The notes under the pieces are model-generated. The model worked only from the letters and a program-made list of their open reading frames with translations, had not been told where the DNA came from and did no database searches. From the NCBI GenBank assembly GCA_003024785.1, contig PUQB01000235.1, forward strand, positions 184,649-248,648: DNA of 64,000 nucleotides, written 5' to 3'. This document shows positions 20,790-33,189 of the stretch, piece by piece (within the stretch, counting starts at the first letter, position 1; each line of letters begins with the position of its first letter). This DNA is from Selaginella tamariscina. Its lineage: Eukaryota; Streptophyta; Lycopodiopsida; Selaginellales; Selaginellaceae. A program made the position numbers and the translations under genes.

Positions 20790-21990
20790 AGTACGTGAAC
20801 TCTCTCTTTATTTGTCTCTCTCTCCTTTTTTTTATATATACACATTAGTTATAAATCTGTTCTATGTCTTTTTTATATGTAACTTGTTTATTACACATAA
20901 GTAATTAAAAATTACTGTTGAAATGATATAAAAACTACATTATGTTTGTGTGTGTATGTAAAATACAATGTAGATGCACATAATTTAATTTAGATTGTAT
21001 ACACAAAAGTTCAAGGTAGTAATGTGAAAAATCAGGAATTGTTTTTTAAAGTAGAACAACAACACAACTTGCAATATCAATAGACAACTTCAGTAACATC
21101 ATAAAAAATAATTTATATTATTCTGTTTGGTTCACACACACACATATAAAAATGTATTTTGTTTTTAATATCTTTTATAATTATTTATTGTATAAGAAAT
21201 TATTTATCTATTTTTTGTTAGAAAGGTTTTAAGTTAGATTGCATGGATAAGTTTTTGTTAAGATGATTGATAAAAAGTTAAATTCGTGTTTTGTGTTGCT
21301 TATTCTGAGTTACAATGGATTATATAGGGGGATTATAGATTTTTTCAAGAAGGCTTATTAATTTTTTTTTTATGTTTTAGTTTTAAATATTTTGATGGTG
21401 TGTTTTGAGTAATTGTCTTTGTTTATAAATTTTTTATTATTTTTATTGAAAAATATAGATGGGAGTAAGTTGGTACTGTTATTATAATAATAATTAATGA
21501 GTTTTATTCTTTATCGTAATAATTATATAATTAATAATTATTAATTATATAAATATGTTTTGAATATATTAAAAAAGATAAATTATTTATTTAAAGTTGC
21601 ATAAGTAAGTTAGTATGGCTATTGTGATGATTATTTACATGAGTGCGATAGTAACTTATGCAATTTTAAATAAATAATTTATTTTATTTATTATATTTGA
21701 AATATTTATATAATTAATAATTATTAATTATATAATTGTTACAATGAAGAGTAAGACTCATTATTACACTTATGTAGATAGTCATTATAATAACAGTACT
21801 AATTTATTTTCATTTATATTTTTTAAAAAGAATAATAAAAACTTCTAAATGAGGGTGATAATTTTAAATACATTAATTAAAATGTTCAAAGTTAAAACTT
21901 AAAGAAAAAATTAACACACTCTCTCAAGAAAATTCATAGTCTTTAAGAGTCTTAAAAGTTTAACCTAATTTTTTTTATTAATCTTCATGA
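20790..21990 (+). repeat. AT-rich foldback repeat, family D
   Basis: The segment matches 4530-5760 in direct orientation and 31060-32290 inverted. The interior is palindromic: 21230-21490 and 21740-21990 share inverted stretches such as 'ttggtactgttattataa' and 'ttataataacagtactaa'. No gene. Confidence 0.6.
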
Positions 21991-22177
21991 TTAAATACAT
22001 AAACTCATGAACAATTTATAATATTAATATAATTTTAAGCAATGTTTTATTCACATGATTTTAATATTATGCATATATATATAAACTTTACAAATATACT
22101 ATATCTATATTAAAACGTATATCTAAGTACTAAGAAAGAGCCTCCTTCATAAAATGTATATTATGTGTATGCTTATG

Positions 22178-22181
<4 letters not shown>

Positions 22182-22229
<48 letters not shown>
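22182..22229. repeat. (TA)n microsatellite
   Basis: About 24 TA units, followed by 'gcatgcatgcat'. Confidence 0.95.
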
Positions 22230-22232
<3 letters not shown>

Positions 22233-22631
22233 TGCATGCATAGACTCTCTACAAGTTATATATGCATATTTTAACTTTATATTGTGTGTGTAAATAATTT
22301 ATATATATGGAAAATTCATAAAAAATATATAAAATTAATACACATATGCACATGTGACTATATAAATATATACCTTGAGTACATTCTTTTTCACACCAAA
22401 CATTAATATTTGCATATTGTGTATATACACACTTAACTATGTGAATTTTCATATGGGTCGATTTAAACATATTTATAGTTATATGAAATTTTCATGTGTA
22501 GTTAAAAATCTGCAAACCATTTAATCGACACTGTATTCTCAACAAGTAAAAACACCAAACCTTCTTAAATTTCTTATTTAATTTACAAAGCATTTCTACA
22601 TTATTTTTTGATAAAATTTTGCTATAACTAT

Positions 22632-23310
22632 ATTATTATCGTTCCCAATTGGCACTTACAAGTATATATTAATCACTTAACATGCTTTTGTTTAAATACT
22701 TAATAACTATTATAGCTACTAGATATTATATTTATTTTAAAAAAATTATATTTAAATGTTTTATAAAATATAAGTATATTTTACTTACATAATTTACATG
22801 ATTATAAAATATATTTAATTTATTTTAGCGAGCTGCTAATATACACAAATATGGTTCGGCTGAAAAGTATAAGTATATTTTACTTACATATTGTAAAATA
22901 TTTACATGATTATAAAATATATTTAATTTATATTAGCGAGCTGCTAATATAGGTTCGACTGAAAATAAATTATTCACTACGATGTAATTAACACAGATAT
23001 ATCTAGGTGCCGTGCATGCTTGATGTATATTAATATATATACTTAAAGAGGGTGACAGTGTAAAATGTATAAAATTGCTATAAAGCATAGGAAATGTTAG
23101 TTAATAACAATACTATTAACATATATTATTAACATAATAAAAATATTATTATCCATTAACAATAATAACAATACCAATAAAATTACGTATTACGAATAAG
23201 ACCTTAAAAATAAAAATTATTAATATTGATGATAATATATGATGCGATGTACGTAACTATGTCAAACAGATATATCTTTTTCTGTTAGTGGATTATACAG
23301 TTAATATGTC
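22632..23310 (+). repeat. Left terminal inverted repeat of copy A5
   Basis: The segment shares blocks with 9545-9960 and 12400-13010 (direct) and with 26905-27690 and 45050-45340 (inverted). It contains an internal direct duplication of about 80 bases ('aagtatattttacttacat...gcgagctgctaatat') at 22770-22860 and 22870-22950. Confidence 0.7.
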
Positions 23311-23319
23311 CTTTACATG

Positions 23320-24180
23320 TCAATGCATTAGCTCATTTTCCAAAAAGACAGCGCTTTGTAAGTTTAACGAATGAGTACATGAGGATCTTATAAGTGAAAG
23401 ATAAGGAGAACGTTTCGCGATCCGCTTGCCTATTCTTTGGTTCCTTTTCATCTTCTTTGCACCTTGTGCACCCTGCACTGAGCCCCACTCAATAACTTCT
23501 GCATTTCTGTAAGCTAGTTTCAATAGCACATATATTCTCCACACAAAACAAAGACAGGCATGTATATATGTAATGAATATCTATGAGTACAACCATATAA
23601 CATCACATACATATTCAGAAAGAACAGACGTACACACAACCGGTGTGTATGTGTATGTAATGTAATACGTATGTATAAAACCTACCGAGCGCCTGCCCAT
23701 TTGAACAGGAACACAAACCTAAATGCGTCCTCGGTTATTTACTATGTATTTCAATTGTAATTCTGCTCTGCGGGAAGAAAATGCCTCCTTAAACCAGAAT
23801 TCCTGCATTTATCATATATATATATATATATAATGCGTCAAATAAAACATACAATAGGACGAATTGGGGCACTCTTCTGCTCCAACAAGGGTAGCTGAAG
23901 AGAGGTTTAGGGCTTAATGAGAGCCTTAAAACACATTAATTAATTTAGAGTTAATGATTTATTTATTATAATCAACGATTCAAAACTTAATGCATACAAA
24001 GTAAGTTTTGATTTCATACCTTTCTTTTTTTAAGTTATTAATCCTAGGGGAGAAGGAACGTGGAAAAATGTGGCATGAATACACACACGAGTAATACCGG
24101 CTTCAAGCATTTGAGATGATTCTTCGTTCTCTGCCTCTGTGAGATCGTATCCCATCATGCAAACTTAATTCAGAATGATG
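23320..24180 (-). pseudogene. THO5-like 3' exons (less decayed version) in copy A5
   Basis: Minus-strand exon-like blocks in transcription order: about 24180-24095, ending GYDLTEAENEESSQMLEAG before its donor; about 23920-23865; about 23806-23694, with FKEAFSSRRAELQ and FVFLFKW; and about 23530-23370, with EVIEWGSVQG and a basic cluster KKMKRNQRIGKRIAKR. The same blocks occur at 35880-36690 and 43600-44430, where they are shorter; for example the TEAENEESS segment is deleted there. The link to THO5 rests on the first exon present in the sister copies; for these 3' blocks I see no recognisable motif. Confidence 0.5.
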
Positions 24181-24277
24181 TATGACGTTTGAAACACAAA
24201 GTAGACGAGTACAGTGCGTATCAGTATGAATACATATTTGTAAACATATAGACACACATGGACATAGACACGCATAG

Positions 24278-24278
<1 letters not shown>

Positions 24279-24317
<39 letters not shown>
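24279..24317. repeat. (GT)n microsatellite
   Basis: About 19 GT units between the kinase and THO5-like parts of copy A5. Confidence 0.95.
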
Positions 24318-24319
<2 letters not shown>

Positions 24320-24384
24320 ACCTCTTGTGGACCTCTAAGTGTTGATTCAACGATGCTTAAGAGGCCTTCCTCTATTTGCACTTA

Positions 24385-26180
24385 ACGATGCTTAATCCGT
24401 CTCTACCGGTCACCAATTCGAGTAACACCACACCAAAGCTGAATATGTCCGTCTGCTCGGTCACCCTCAGCATATAGCTATATTCTGCATATAACATTTC
24501 AAAAACTTAACATATATATACTGAAGGATTAAAGACAATCACTAACATATAATAAACACATAAAATAAACTTCTTATCAAAAACAAGTGACAACGACAAA
24601 CAAAACAAACAATGTTAGACTATACGTTAAATAAGATCGTAAGCACAGAGTAATGTAGCTATATGTGCATGGAGCAGTGTGCATCAAAGATATATCTAAA
24701 CTCAGACTAAACAGGCAAGCATTAAACGAAACAAGAAATATACCACAATCCCCTCATTGTGTATATAATTAACATTAAATACGATGTGTAAATTAAGTAT
24801 GATAAAATGGTAAAATATAATGAGAAAACGCTCAACTATAACATGACAATGAAACCAACAAAATTATATATCATGCATTCAAAGTGACTAAACGCTGATC
24901 ATTCTATGTATACTTATGCACGAGAGACTAGCAAACAATCCGTAACTTTTGCATCCTTGGATGATACTAGATGTACACAGATGACAAACATTGTAACAGT
25001 ATATAATTGTGTCTCTACATGTGGGACATACAGAACTAGCTTAATATACATATACAGACAATGAAAATATGCATGCACACCCAAGCATAAACCATGCACA
25101 AATACATATCATGATGTACCTGGAGCAATGTAGCCAAACGACGGCTTAGCGAGTCTGAAGTCGGCTCGTAATCGGGTTGTTGGACGATGAAGAATGGTTG
25201 GCGAGCAATCGCCCAGCCTGAATAGCTCCAATCCAACAAAGACCGCTTCTTGCTGTGCAGCAGCTCACCAAAGACCCATTCGACATGTACTCGTACAGCA
25301 GCAGGTTCGCCTCCTCGTCCGACAATGTTCCGGTGTCGGATCTTCCCCTGCGTCAATCTCCGTGATCATGCTTCCCACATTCTCCAACAATCCCTGCCGG
25401 GTCTTGGAAGAACGGAGTACCCCGAATCATCCCCGAAGCCTGGTGTGCTGCTCCCGCAGTGACTCTTGTACAGTCCGGGATTCCCTATGAACCAGAGCGG
25501 CCCGCCGAAGTGTGCATCGCTAAGAACCGATCCGGAAAGATTGTCGTACCAGAAATCAAGCTTTCCTGTTGAAGGAATGCTGCCGCTGAGCCGATTCCGT
25601 GAGATGTTGAGAAGCTCCAGCACGGCCATAGAGCAGGAATAGGACTGGTGAGCCGGTTCTGGCTCAAGTCGAGGTAGATAAATTGCGAAATATCACGCTG
25701 GAGAGCAAGATCGAGATGCAGAAGGTGTCCGAGCTGCCCAGCTTGACGGAATCCCTCCGACGAACCGATTCGAGTTTAAGAACAGCTTCTGGAGGCTCGG
25801 AAGTCGTGAGAGTCCGCGTGAAATCGATCCTTGAAGAAGGTTTCATGACAAGGCCAGGAAATCCAGCAGTGGTGCATCGATGATTGCTGGAATGTACCCT
25901 GTCAGCCGGTACCTTGAGTCCAGAGAGCTGATTTTCACCGAGACGTACCTCGATCAGGCTCTTGCAGTGTTCGAGCTCAGACGGCATCGGCCTGGAAATC
26001 TGATTCTCTAGAAGAACAAGCACTTCTAGCTGCCCACCTTTGCAAAGCATCCTCGGAACCGAATCGCTTCACCGGATCGCTCCCTGCAGCTCTCGGCACC
26101 AATGGTACTCGATGCCTCATCGAATTTGCTCACCGGACCGCTTGAAATTTGGTCTGATTCTCGTTGCAGGTGATCCCGGT
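24385..26180 (-). pseudogene. LRR receptor-kinase remnant (CLV1/BAM-like), copy A5
   Basis: On the minus strand, from 26180 downward, come plant LRR units (VLVLLENQISRPMPSELEHC, VRLGENQLSG), the ectodomain end with GNPGLYKSHCGSS (no stop at this point, unlike copies A6 and A7), then kinase scraps RIRHRNIV, LLHSKKRSLLDW and the AGSFGYIAP region. An intron starts near 25120, and the second exon (about 24490-24390) encodes the EQTDIFSFGVVLLELVTG region of kinase subdomain IX. The transmembrane helix, the VAIK lysine, the HRD loop and the DFG motif are missing. Several of these gaps are shared by all copies, so the gene was already broken before it was multiplied. Confidence 0.85.
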
Positions 26181-26900
26181 CCAGAGACACGGACTATCAT
26201 CCGCTTGTTCAATGGAATATTGTCCTTCATATCTCTCCTTTATTGTGTTTCTGAATCCGACGGTTGATATACTACCCCGATTGACGATTTAACGGTTGGA
26301 TCTTGTGCTTCTTTAACCTTAATAAAATTCGGTAAAGCGTTCTATTAAATATAATATTAGTATAATCAGAATTTTTAAACCTCTGGTTTGTGAAATGGTT
26401 TATACCCAAATTTCTAATATTTAATTTGTTTTAATGCAATAGATTATATCAATCTTATATTATAATAAGGTCAAAGTATTTTATAGTCAATAAACATTAT
26501 CTCCAGAAAATATCGAGCTTTGTGAAACCTCTAATTTCTATATAGGTAAGTGTGAAACTCATATGAAATTAAAATGCACCTCTATATATATAGGTTTACG
26601 GTGTGAAACTCATGTAAAACATCCTGTACGTGTATGTAAAATTATGTATTAAAATGCGGAAGAATGTGAAACCTCCACCTATACATATAGGTATAGGATG
26701 TGAAACTGATGTGAAACGTATGGAAAACTGTGTACATAAGTTTACATAGGCTTAATGAATATCGTGAGTACTTCCATGCTTATGTTCTGTAACCATGCTT
26801 GCCTATACAACAGTGATTTCATCTAATTTTTATTATTAAAATTAATTATTATTTTTTTAAAATATGTAAAATTATACATATTGCATGCATATCCGCATAC
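26180..26900 (-). repeat. Promoter-like block and leader of copy A5
   Basis: Reverse complement of the leader at 32380-33190, with 'tccgacggttgatatac' at about 26257 and 'acggttggatcttgtgc' at about 26290, and with the 'gtgaaac' words up to 26760. Confidence 0.7.
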
Positions 26901-26904
26901 ACGA

Positions 26905-27690
26905 ACACATTAACTGTATAATCCACTGACAAAAAAAGATTTATCTGTTTAACATTGTTACGTACATTGCAAGTATTATATTTTAAGTATCACATATTCT
27001 CATTAATATTAATAATTTTTATTTTTAAGGTCCTATCCGTAATATGTAATTTTATTGGTATTATTATTATTATTGACGGATAATAATATTATTATTACAT
27101 TAACGATATATGTTATTATTATTGTTTTTCCTATGCTTTGTAGCAATTTATACATTTTACACTAATGAACAGTTTCACTAAATGAGGTTTCCCTACAGCA
27201 AACTCTATACGAGTTACTTATAAATAGATATTCATCAATATGTACAGATGTCTCACTCAAAAATATATATATAGAGATATCTTGTGCTTTATACACATTA
27301 TTCATAAGAATATATGTAAATACACACACGTATCTACACATAATGACGTTCATTTAATGTCCGTTTCACCCTCAAGTATATAATATTATATACATCCAGC
27401 ATGCACTAGTGCAGTAGATATATTTGTGTTAATTACATCGTACATTTTCAGCCGAACCATATTTATGTATATTGGCAGCTTGTTAATATAAATTAAATAT
27501 ATTTTATAATCATGTAAATATTTTACAATATGTAAGTAAAATATACTTATATTTTACTGTCTATAAAACATATAAATATGAACTTTTTAAATGAATATAA
27601 TATGTAGTAACTATAATAGTTATTAAATATGTAAACAAAAGCTTTGAATGATTAATATATGGTGTCAGTTGGGAATGATAATAACAGAAA
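26905..27690 (-). repeat. Right terminal inverted repeat of copy A5
   Basis: Inverted with respect to 22632-23310. The outermost similarity is around 'tcagttgggaatgataataac' near 27667. Confidence 0.7.
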
Positions 27691-27699
27691 CTATTTATG

Positions 27700-28480
27700 A
27701 GGTAAAGAATAAAGAACTCACACACACACACACATATCATATATGTGGTAACACTCTGTGAGTTTGCGTTGCATTGTTTAACAAAATATGATACGAATCA
27801 CCATGACTGTCTACAATGGTTAATTAAATATAAAGAGCTCTCTCTCTCTCACACACACATACACAGTTAACTATGTAATTACAAAGTACGAGGTCTATTT
27901 TCAACTCATCTACCAATGATTTATATGTCTTCTTTATGTATATATATTATATATAGTATATTGATATACCTAACTATTTAAACAAACTACTATATGTACT
28001 TTCTTTTTACTATGTACATATGCACAGAAAAAACATAAGCATACACACACACACTTTTTATAAACATTCTTATTACAGGCGTATGATTTTGGAGGTGTAG
28101 GACTCGTAATGGAAGTGATTCCAACAGAGCATTTTCGACCGAAGACTTGATATGTTTTAATTAAATCTGATTCTAATATACTATTCATCTAAAAATCAAA
28201 ACATAGATATTGTTAATTTTGCTTATTAGAATACTTCTCTCTCTCTCCTCACGCACACACACACACACACCCATGTGTCATATGAGCTTATACATATGTG
28301 CATATGGATTTTATAATCTGTCATTAAATAATTAAAATTTATTAACAGGTTTTACAGGGTAGTAATGCAAGTAGAAGACTTTAGTGCGCCATGGGAAGTA
28401 TGCTACTTTCACACTATCCCTTTTCCACCCGTTTCCTACCCACTGGAGTTCTCATGGCTTACCCATTGTTCCTTTGCCAT
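27700..28480 (+). other. Intergenic DNA with two exon-like blocks
   Basis: 28080-28150 follows a TTACAG acceptor and reads AYDFGGVGLVMEVIPTEHF. 28360-28470 follows a TTTACAG acceptor and reads MQVEDFSAPWEVCYFHTIPF followed by PPVSYPLEF. Both look coding and have plausible acceptors, but no family is recognised. They may be further exons of the family B gene or of another captured gene. The rest is AT-rich with CA and CT microsatellites (27718-27735, 27838-27860, 28238-28270). Confidence 0.35.
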
Positions 28481-29063
28481 GTTGTATGTATGTTCGAGTG
28501 TGTGTGTGCAGGTGTGCGTGTCCCTAATTGTTTCTGTATCTCTTTGTGTGCGTTTGAGCTTCATTCCGTTGTGCGTGTCCTCTGCCGGCTTGCGATATCT
28601 CCTTATGTATGTTCAAGTCGTGTCCCAAATTGTTTCTGTATCTTCGAGTGTTATATTCCGGTGTACATGTCCTCTTCAGGCCATGTGTTTGGATGTGCAT
28701 AGTCCAGTGTGTGGGTCGCATCCAATTGCCTGATCTGTGTGAGTTTGGGTGTGTATATCACACAGACTATCGGAAAACCTCCTTGTGTGTGTCACAGAAC
28801 ATTTCTTCTTGTGTGTGTTAGTGTCTCACAATTGGTTCTCTCAGTTTCTCTCTTGTGTGTTCGGGTGTGTGTCACAAACTGTCTTCTCCTAGTGCGTATT
28901 CGGACGTGTGTGTCGCGAGTTGCTTTCAAAATGGTTTCCTTGTGTGTGTGACACACTGTGTGTCACAGACTGTTTCCAATGGAACTCATATACTTAAGAA
29001 AAAAATACTTATATGCCGCTCTCCATCCAGCTGGTGCGCTTGCCTTTACTTGCTTGCTCCTTC

Positions 29064-29360
29064 TCAGTCCCTCCTCTTCTGGATGAGTTGTCGCCTCTCC
29101 ACTCGAGTTCCCAGCTGCGTGTGTTCCGGGGACGCTTCCTCTACCAAGATATGAGCTGGATTGTCTCCATATGGCCGGGTGTCCGGCCGTGGCCAGGAAG
29201 ACACCCTTATCCAGTGGCGCAAAAACATTCGAGTGGTTGGCTTGGGAAGGCTGGTTCCTTGAGTAGTTGCAGTCCCATTCCCACTAATGGCTGGGGGACG
29301 AGGGATGTTCACCTGAGGGCCTGTTTCCACATACCAAGTTAGATCTTCCTGGGAATGCAT
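29064..29360 (-). pseudogene. Unidentified family B middle exon, better preserved
   Basis: A 98-residue open frame containing DLTWYVETGPQVNIPRP and, after a tryptophan/proline-rich linker, GTRVERRQLIQKRRD. The same exon in copy 1 (7340-7700) has stops, and copy 3 (50940-51160) is shortened. Open length plus conservation between copies suggests a former protein-coding exon. Function unknown. Confidence 0.45.
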
Positions 29361-29689
29361 AAGCTGGGTCCAGAGTTACCTGCCACACCATATTCATCCT
29401 GAATGTGTTTAGTTTTTAAGATTTGTCAACATCATTTTGTAAGTAGCAATAATTAATGTTTAAAGTAAATAACATTCTCACACATAATAATAAAATGTCG
29501 TATTTTCAAACAGAATAATAATAATGTCGTGTTGACTTTTGGGTCAAGAAAAACTCTGACAATTTGCCTCGTCACCACTGTCGACTGCTCATGAATCACT
29601 AGCAAAAGATGTTGATCTCTTTGGAGTTCTGCTATCTCTGGTAGGTCTTCAGGTGGCTCACCTCCTTTGCATCGTCTACATGGCTAGTA

Positions 29690-29992
29690 TTTTAAGACCT
29701 TCAATTGTTCCACTGATCTTGCCCATCTCTTAGACTTGAATCCCCGAAAGAGGAGTGACAAAGCCATTGGACCAAATGGAGAGGCTACCCAAGCAATGAG
29801 GCCACACGGCTTCTGGAAAAAAAAGTAAAAAACGCAAGGGAGATTTTGGAGCAGTACCAAGCATCCGTTGGAGGACAACGAAGTGCTAAGTAAATAGAAA
29901 ACTAATAAAGTATTAGAGCTTAAAAGTTTACAGGTTAATTCGGCTATGGCGTCCTCAAGGTCAGTATATTTGTCTGCAACATACGTACGCAC
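29690..29992 (-). pseudogene. Family B 5' exons, copy 2
   Basis: A minus frame runs from the DKYTDLEDAIAEL block through the intron to the block with WVASPFGPMALSLLFRGF and ends with LKVLKY. The acceptor in this copy has become purine-rich ('ttttccag' is replaced by a T/A run and 'ttccag'), and the intron happens to be open. The exon sequence differs from copy 1 at few positions. I do not recognise the protein. Confidence 0.45.
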
Positions 29993-30379
29993 ATGCGCAT
30001 GTATGCGTGTGTGTGACTCATAATTCTAGATTTTTCAAATTAATTAAGAAACTAATAATCATATATGTCAGTGTTTCATATATACACACACACATATATA
30101 TATATAGATGTCACAGGTCATATTCAGTTTCCACATGTGAATAATATATACATACATATGTGTATGCAATACAATGCATGATGTGCAATTTTATTTCCAC
30201 ATGTATATTTGAAAAACTATATGATTTTAAGTTAATTTTTTATACTCATTTAAAGGATGCAAATTATTCAAGTTTAATGCATTTTATTTATATACATGAG
30301 TTGGAATATATAATTTTCTTTTAAATACATATTTTTTCCCTAGTTTTAATATTTGGCAATTACTAGAAGCTTTATGTCT

Positions 30380-32344
30380 TTAATATGTCTCTTTTAAGAT
30401 TGACTAACACATACATTTTTTGAATGTATACTTGATTCAACAAATATTTTGAAATGATGAGTAACCATTCAAATATAATATAATAAATCTTTTTTATTAA
30501 TCACAAATGTAATGTCTGTACATTTTTTGAAATTGATATATTTTTTATTTAAAAGTTTTCTTAACACCAAAAATTTTCATGAATATTATGTATTAAAATT
30601 TTTATTTAATGTAATTTTTAATTTGTTAAATAAAAAAAATTAATGTATGTACTTATTTTAAAATTTAGATTAGTGCTAAATATCTTTCTATATAAGATTG
30701 TGTGAATTGAAAGTATATTTTAAGAAATGTGAGTTAAACTTATGATTTAAGAAATACATATAAATACAAGTAGCATGTACTTCGTATATTCATAAACACA
30801 AACTCATAAAATAAATTCCATGACACAAAAAAAGATTATTATGTTAGATTTGAGAATATTTACATTTAAATATTATAGGACTCATAAGAGAAATAAATTT
30901 TTTGAGAATATTCTACTTTTAACATTATCATTTAATATAATTTTCTTTTTATGCACATGCACACACACATACATATGTACAATATAAAAATATAGAATTT
31001 TAAAAACTTAAAAGATGAAAAATAATTATGTAAATATGTTTTGAATATACTAAGGTAAACTATCTATTTAAAATTGCATAAACTATAATAAAACATAAAA
31101 CTCATTACCGTGCTGCAATAACTACACCAATTTGCTCCCATTTACGTTCTTTAAATTGAGTAACAAAAAAATTACAAAACAAGAGTGATAATTTTAAACA
31201 CATTTATGATAGTTTAACATGAAATCTTTTTAATAAAGAAAATATATGAATAGTCTCTTACACAGCAAATAATTATAAAAAATATTAAAAATAAAATATA
31301 TTTTTTATTAATGATGAAAAGTTAATAAAATATGTGTGTATGTGCGTCGTAATATGTGTGTAATATAAAAAGAATTTAATGTAAGACCCACATTTGACTA
31401 ATAGTGGTCATAATAAATTTAAGTAATGTCACGTAATTAATTATTATTACTCTAATTATTATGCCTATGTAAATAATTATTATAATAGTTGTATCAACTT
31501 ATTCTCATTTACGTTTTTTAAAACAAGTAACAAAAAACTTATAAATGAGGGTGAAAATTTTAAATACATTGATAAGAATATCCGATGTTAAAACTCAAAA
31601 AAAATTCTTATTAAAAACTATAGTTCTTATATATAATCCATTATAATTTAGAACAAGTTTTTTAAAAGTTCAATTTAACTTTTTATTAATCTACTCAAGA
31701 ATTCATCTTTGCAATTTAATTTAAAACCTTATTAATAAGGGACATAAATGAATAATCTTATGTATAATAAATAATCATAAAAAATGTTAAGAACAAAAAT
31801 GAAGGGCAAATAAGTAATCTTCTGTATCATAAGTAATTTTAAGAATAAAATACATTATTCATTAATAATAAAAAGTTGACAAAATATGTGTATATGTATG
31901 TGTGAACTAAATAGAATAATATAAACTTGATTTTTTAATGTTGTTAAAGTTGTTTGGTGTTGTTATTTTGTTTTAAGAAATAATTTATGATTTTTTACAT
32001 TATTACGTTTAACTATTGTGTGTATAATGTAAATTAAATTAGGTGCATCTATATTGTGTTCTATATGTACACACAAATAAATATGATGTATTTTTGTGTT
32101 ATTTTGATAATGATCTTTAATTATTTATGTATAATAGACAAGACATAAGAGAAAAAGATAGACAAAGACATATTTATAACTAATGTGTGTGTGTGTGTCT
32201 ATATATATATAAAGAGAGAGAGAGAAAGAGAAGAGAGGGGGGGGAAGGGAAGAACAAATAAATAAAGAATACACATGTATGTATGCTATAGAACATATAA
32301 ACATTAAATTTTCAGGTATATTTACACACAAATATATATACAAA
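30380..32344 (-). repeat. AT-rich repeats (family D and relatives)
   Basis: 30420-31020 matches 11410-11900 in direct orientation. 31060-32290 is the inverted form of 4530-5760 and 20790-21990, ending in the GA- and TATA-rich edge at 32170-32250. No gene. Confidence 0.6.
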
Positions 32345-33189
32345 TTTTATGCAATATGTATAATTTTACATATTTAAGATAATAAAACTTTAGATATAAT
32401 CTTTCAGTCTGATTGTGAAATCACTGTTGTATAGGCAAGCATAGTTACAGAAGGTTACCCACTATATACGTATGCAGGTGTAGTTGCATGTATATAACAT
32501 ACACAATCTACAATATTGTGGAAAAGAAATCATATGCTATATAATATACACATACCCGTCGTGCATTTATTTTATGTAATAATGAAACCATGTAAAACCA
32601 TAATGTATACAAATTTAGTAATTTCTCACGTTTTAATACAAACTGTTCTAGTAAAATATAGGATTCATATGATACAGTATATTAACTATTCAACCGTGAA
32701 ATTACTCACGATATTCATTAAGCCTATGCATGCCTATTTACACACGGCAGTTTCACAATATATATATATGTGGAGGTTTACATTCTTCGCATTTTAATAC
32801 ACAGTTTTACATACACGTACAGGATGTTTTACATCAGTTTCACATCGTAAACCTATATATATAGAGGTGCATTTTTGATATAATCCATTGCATTAAAATA
32901 AATGGTTAAACATAGAAATTTGGGTATAAACCAAGAGTTTTAAAAACAAAATTCTAATTATATTAATATTATGTTTAATAGAACGTTTTACCGAAGTTTC
33001 ACTCCACATTCTTATTTAGCAGCACAAAGATCCAACCGTTAGATCGCTGATCTCACATATAATGGGGTAGTATATCAACCGTCGGATTCAGAAACAACAA
33101 CGAAGGAGAGATATGGTGAATCCAGATGTCGGAATCAATGCAATATTCTATTGACAAGCGGATGATAGTTCGTGTCTCTGGACCGGGAT

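Larger units (their letters stand above)
22632..27690 (-). mobile_element. Family A long-TIR unit, copy A5, near complete
   Basis: Terminal repeats of roughly 650-800 bp face each other. 22632-23310 contains 'aatatggttcggctgaaaa', 'gatgtaattaacacag' and 'cagtggattatacagttaa'-type words, which return inverted at 26905-27690. Between them, on the minus strand, lie the leader, the LRR kinase remnant (24380-26180) and THO5-like exons (23320-24180). Long terminal repeats around captured host exons with introns resemble a Pack-MULE, but no transposase and no clear target-site duplication could be read, so the class is inferred. Confidence 0.7.
28480..30330 (-). repeat. Family B repeat unit, copy 2
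   Basis: Inverted copy of about 6420-8130. It contains the minisatellite at 28490-28960, the middle exon (ORF 29064-29360, minus), the WVASPFGP exon (29695-29820, minus) and the DKYTDLEDAIAEL exon (about 29930-29980, minus). The PLDD tail is absent; the unit ends in the minisatellite. Confidence 0.75.
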
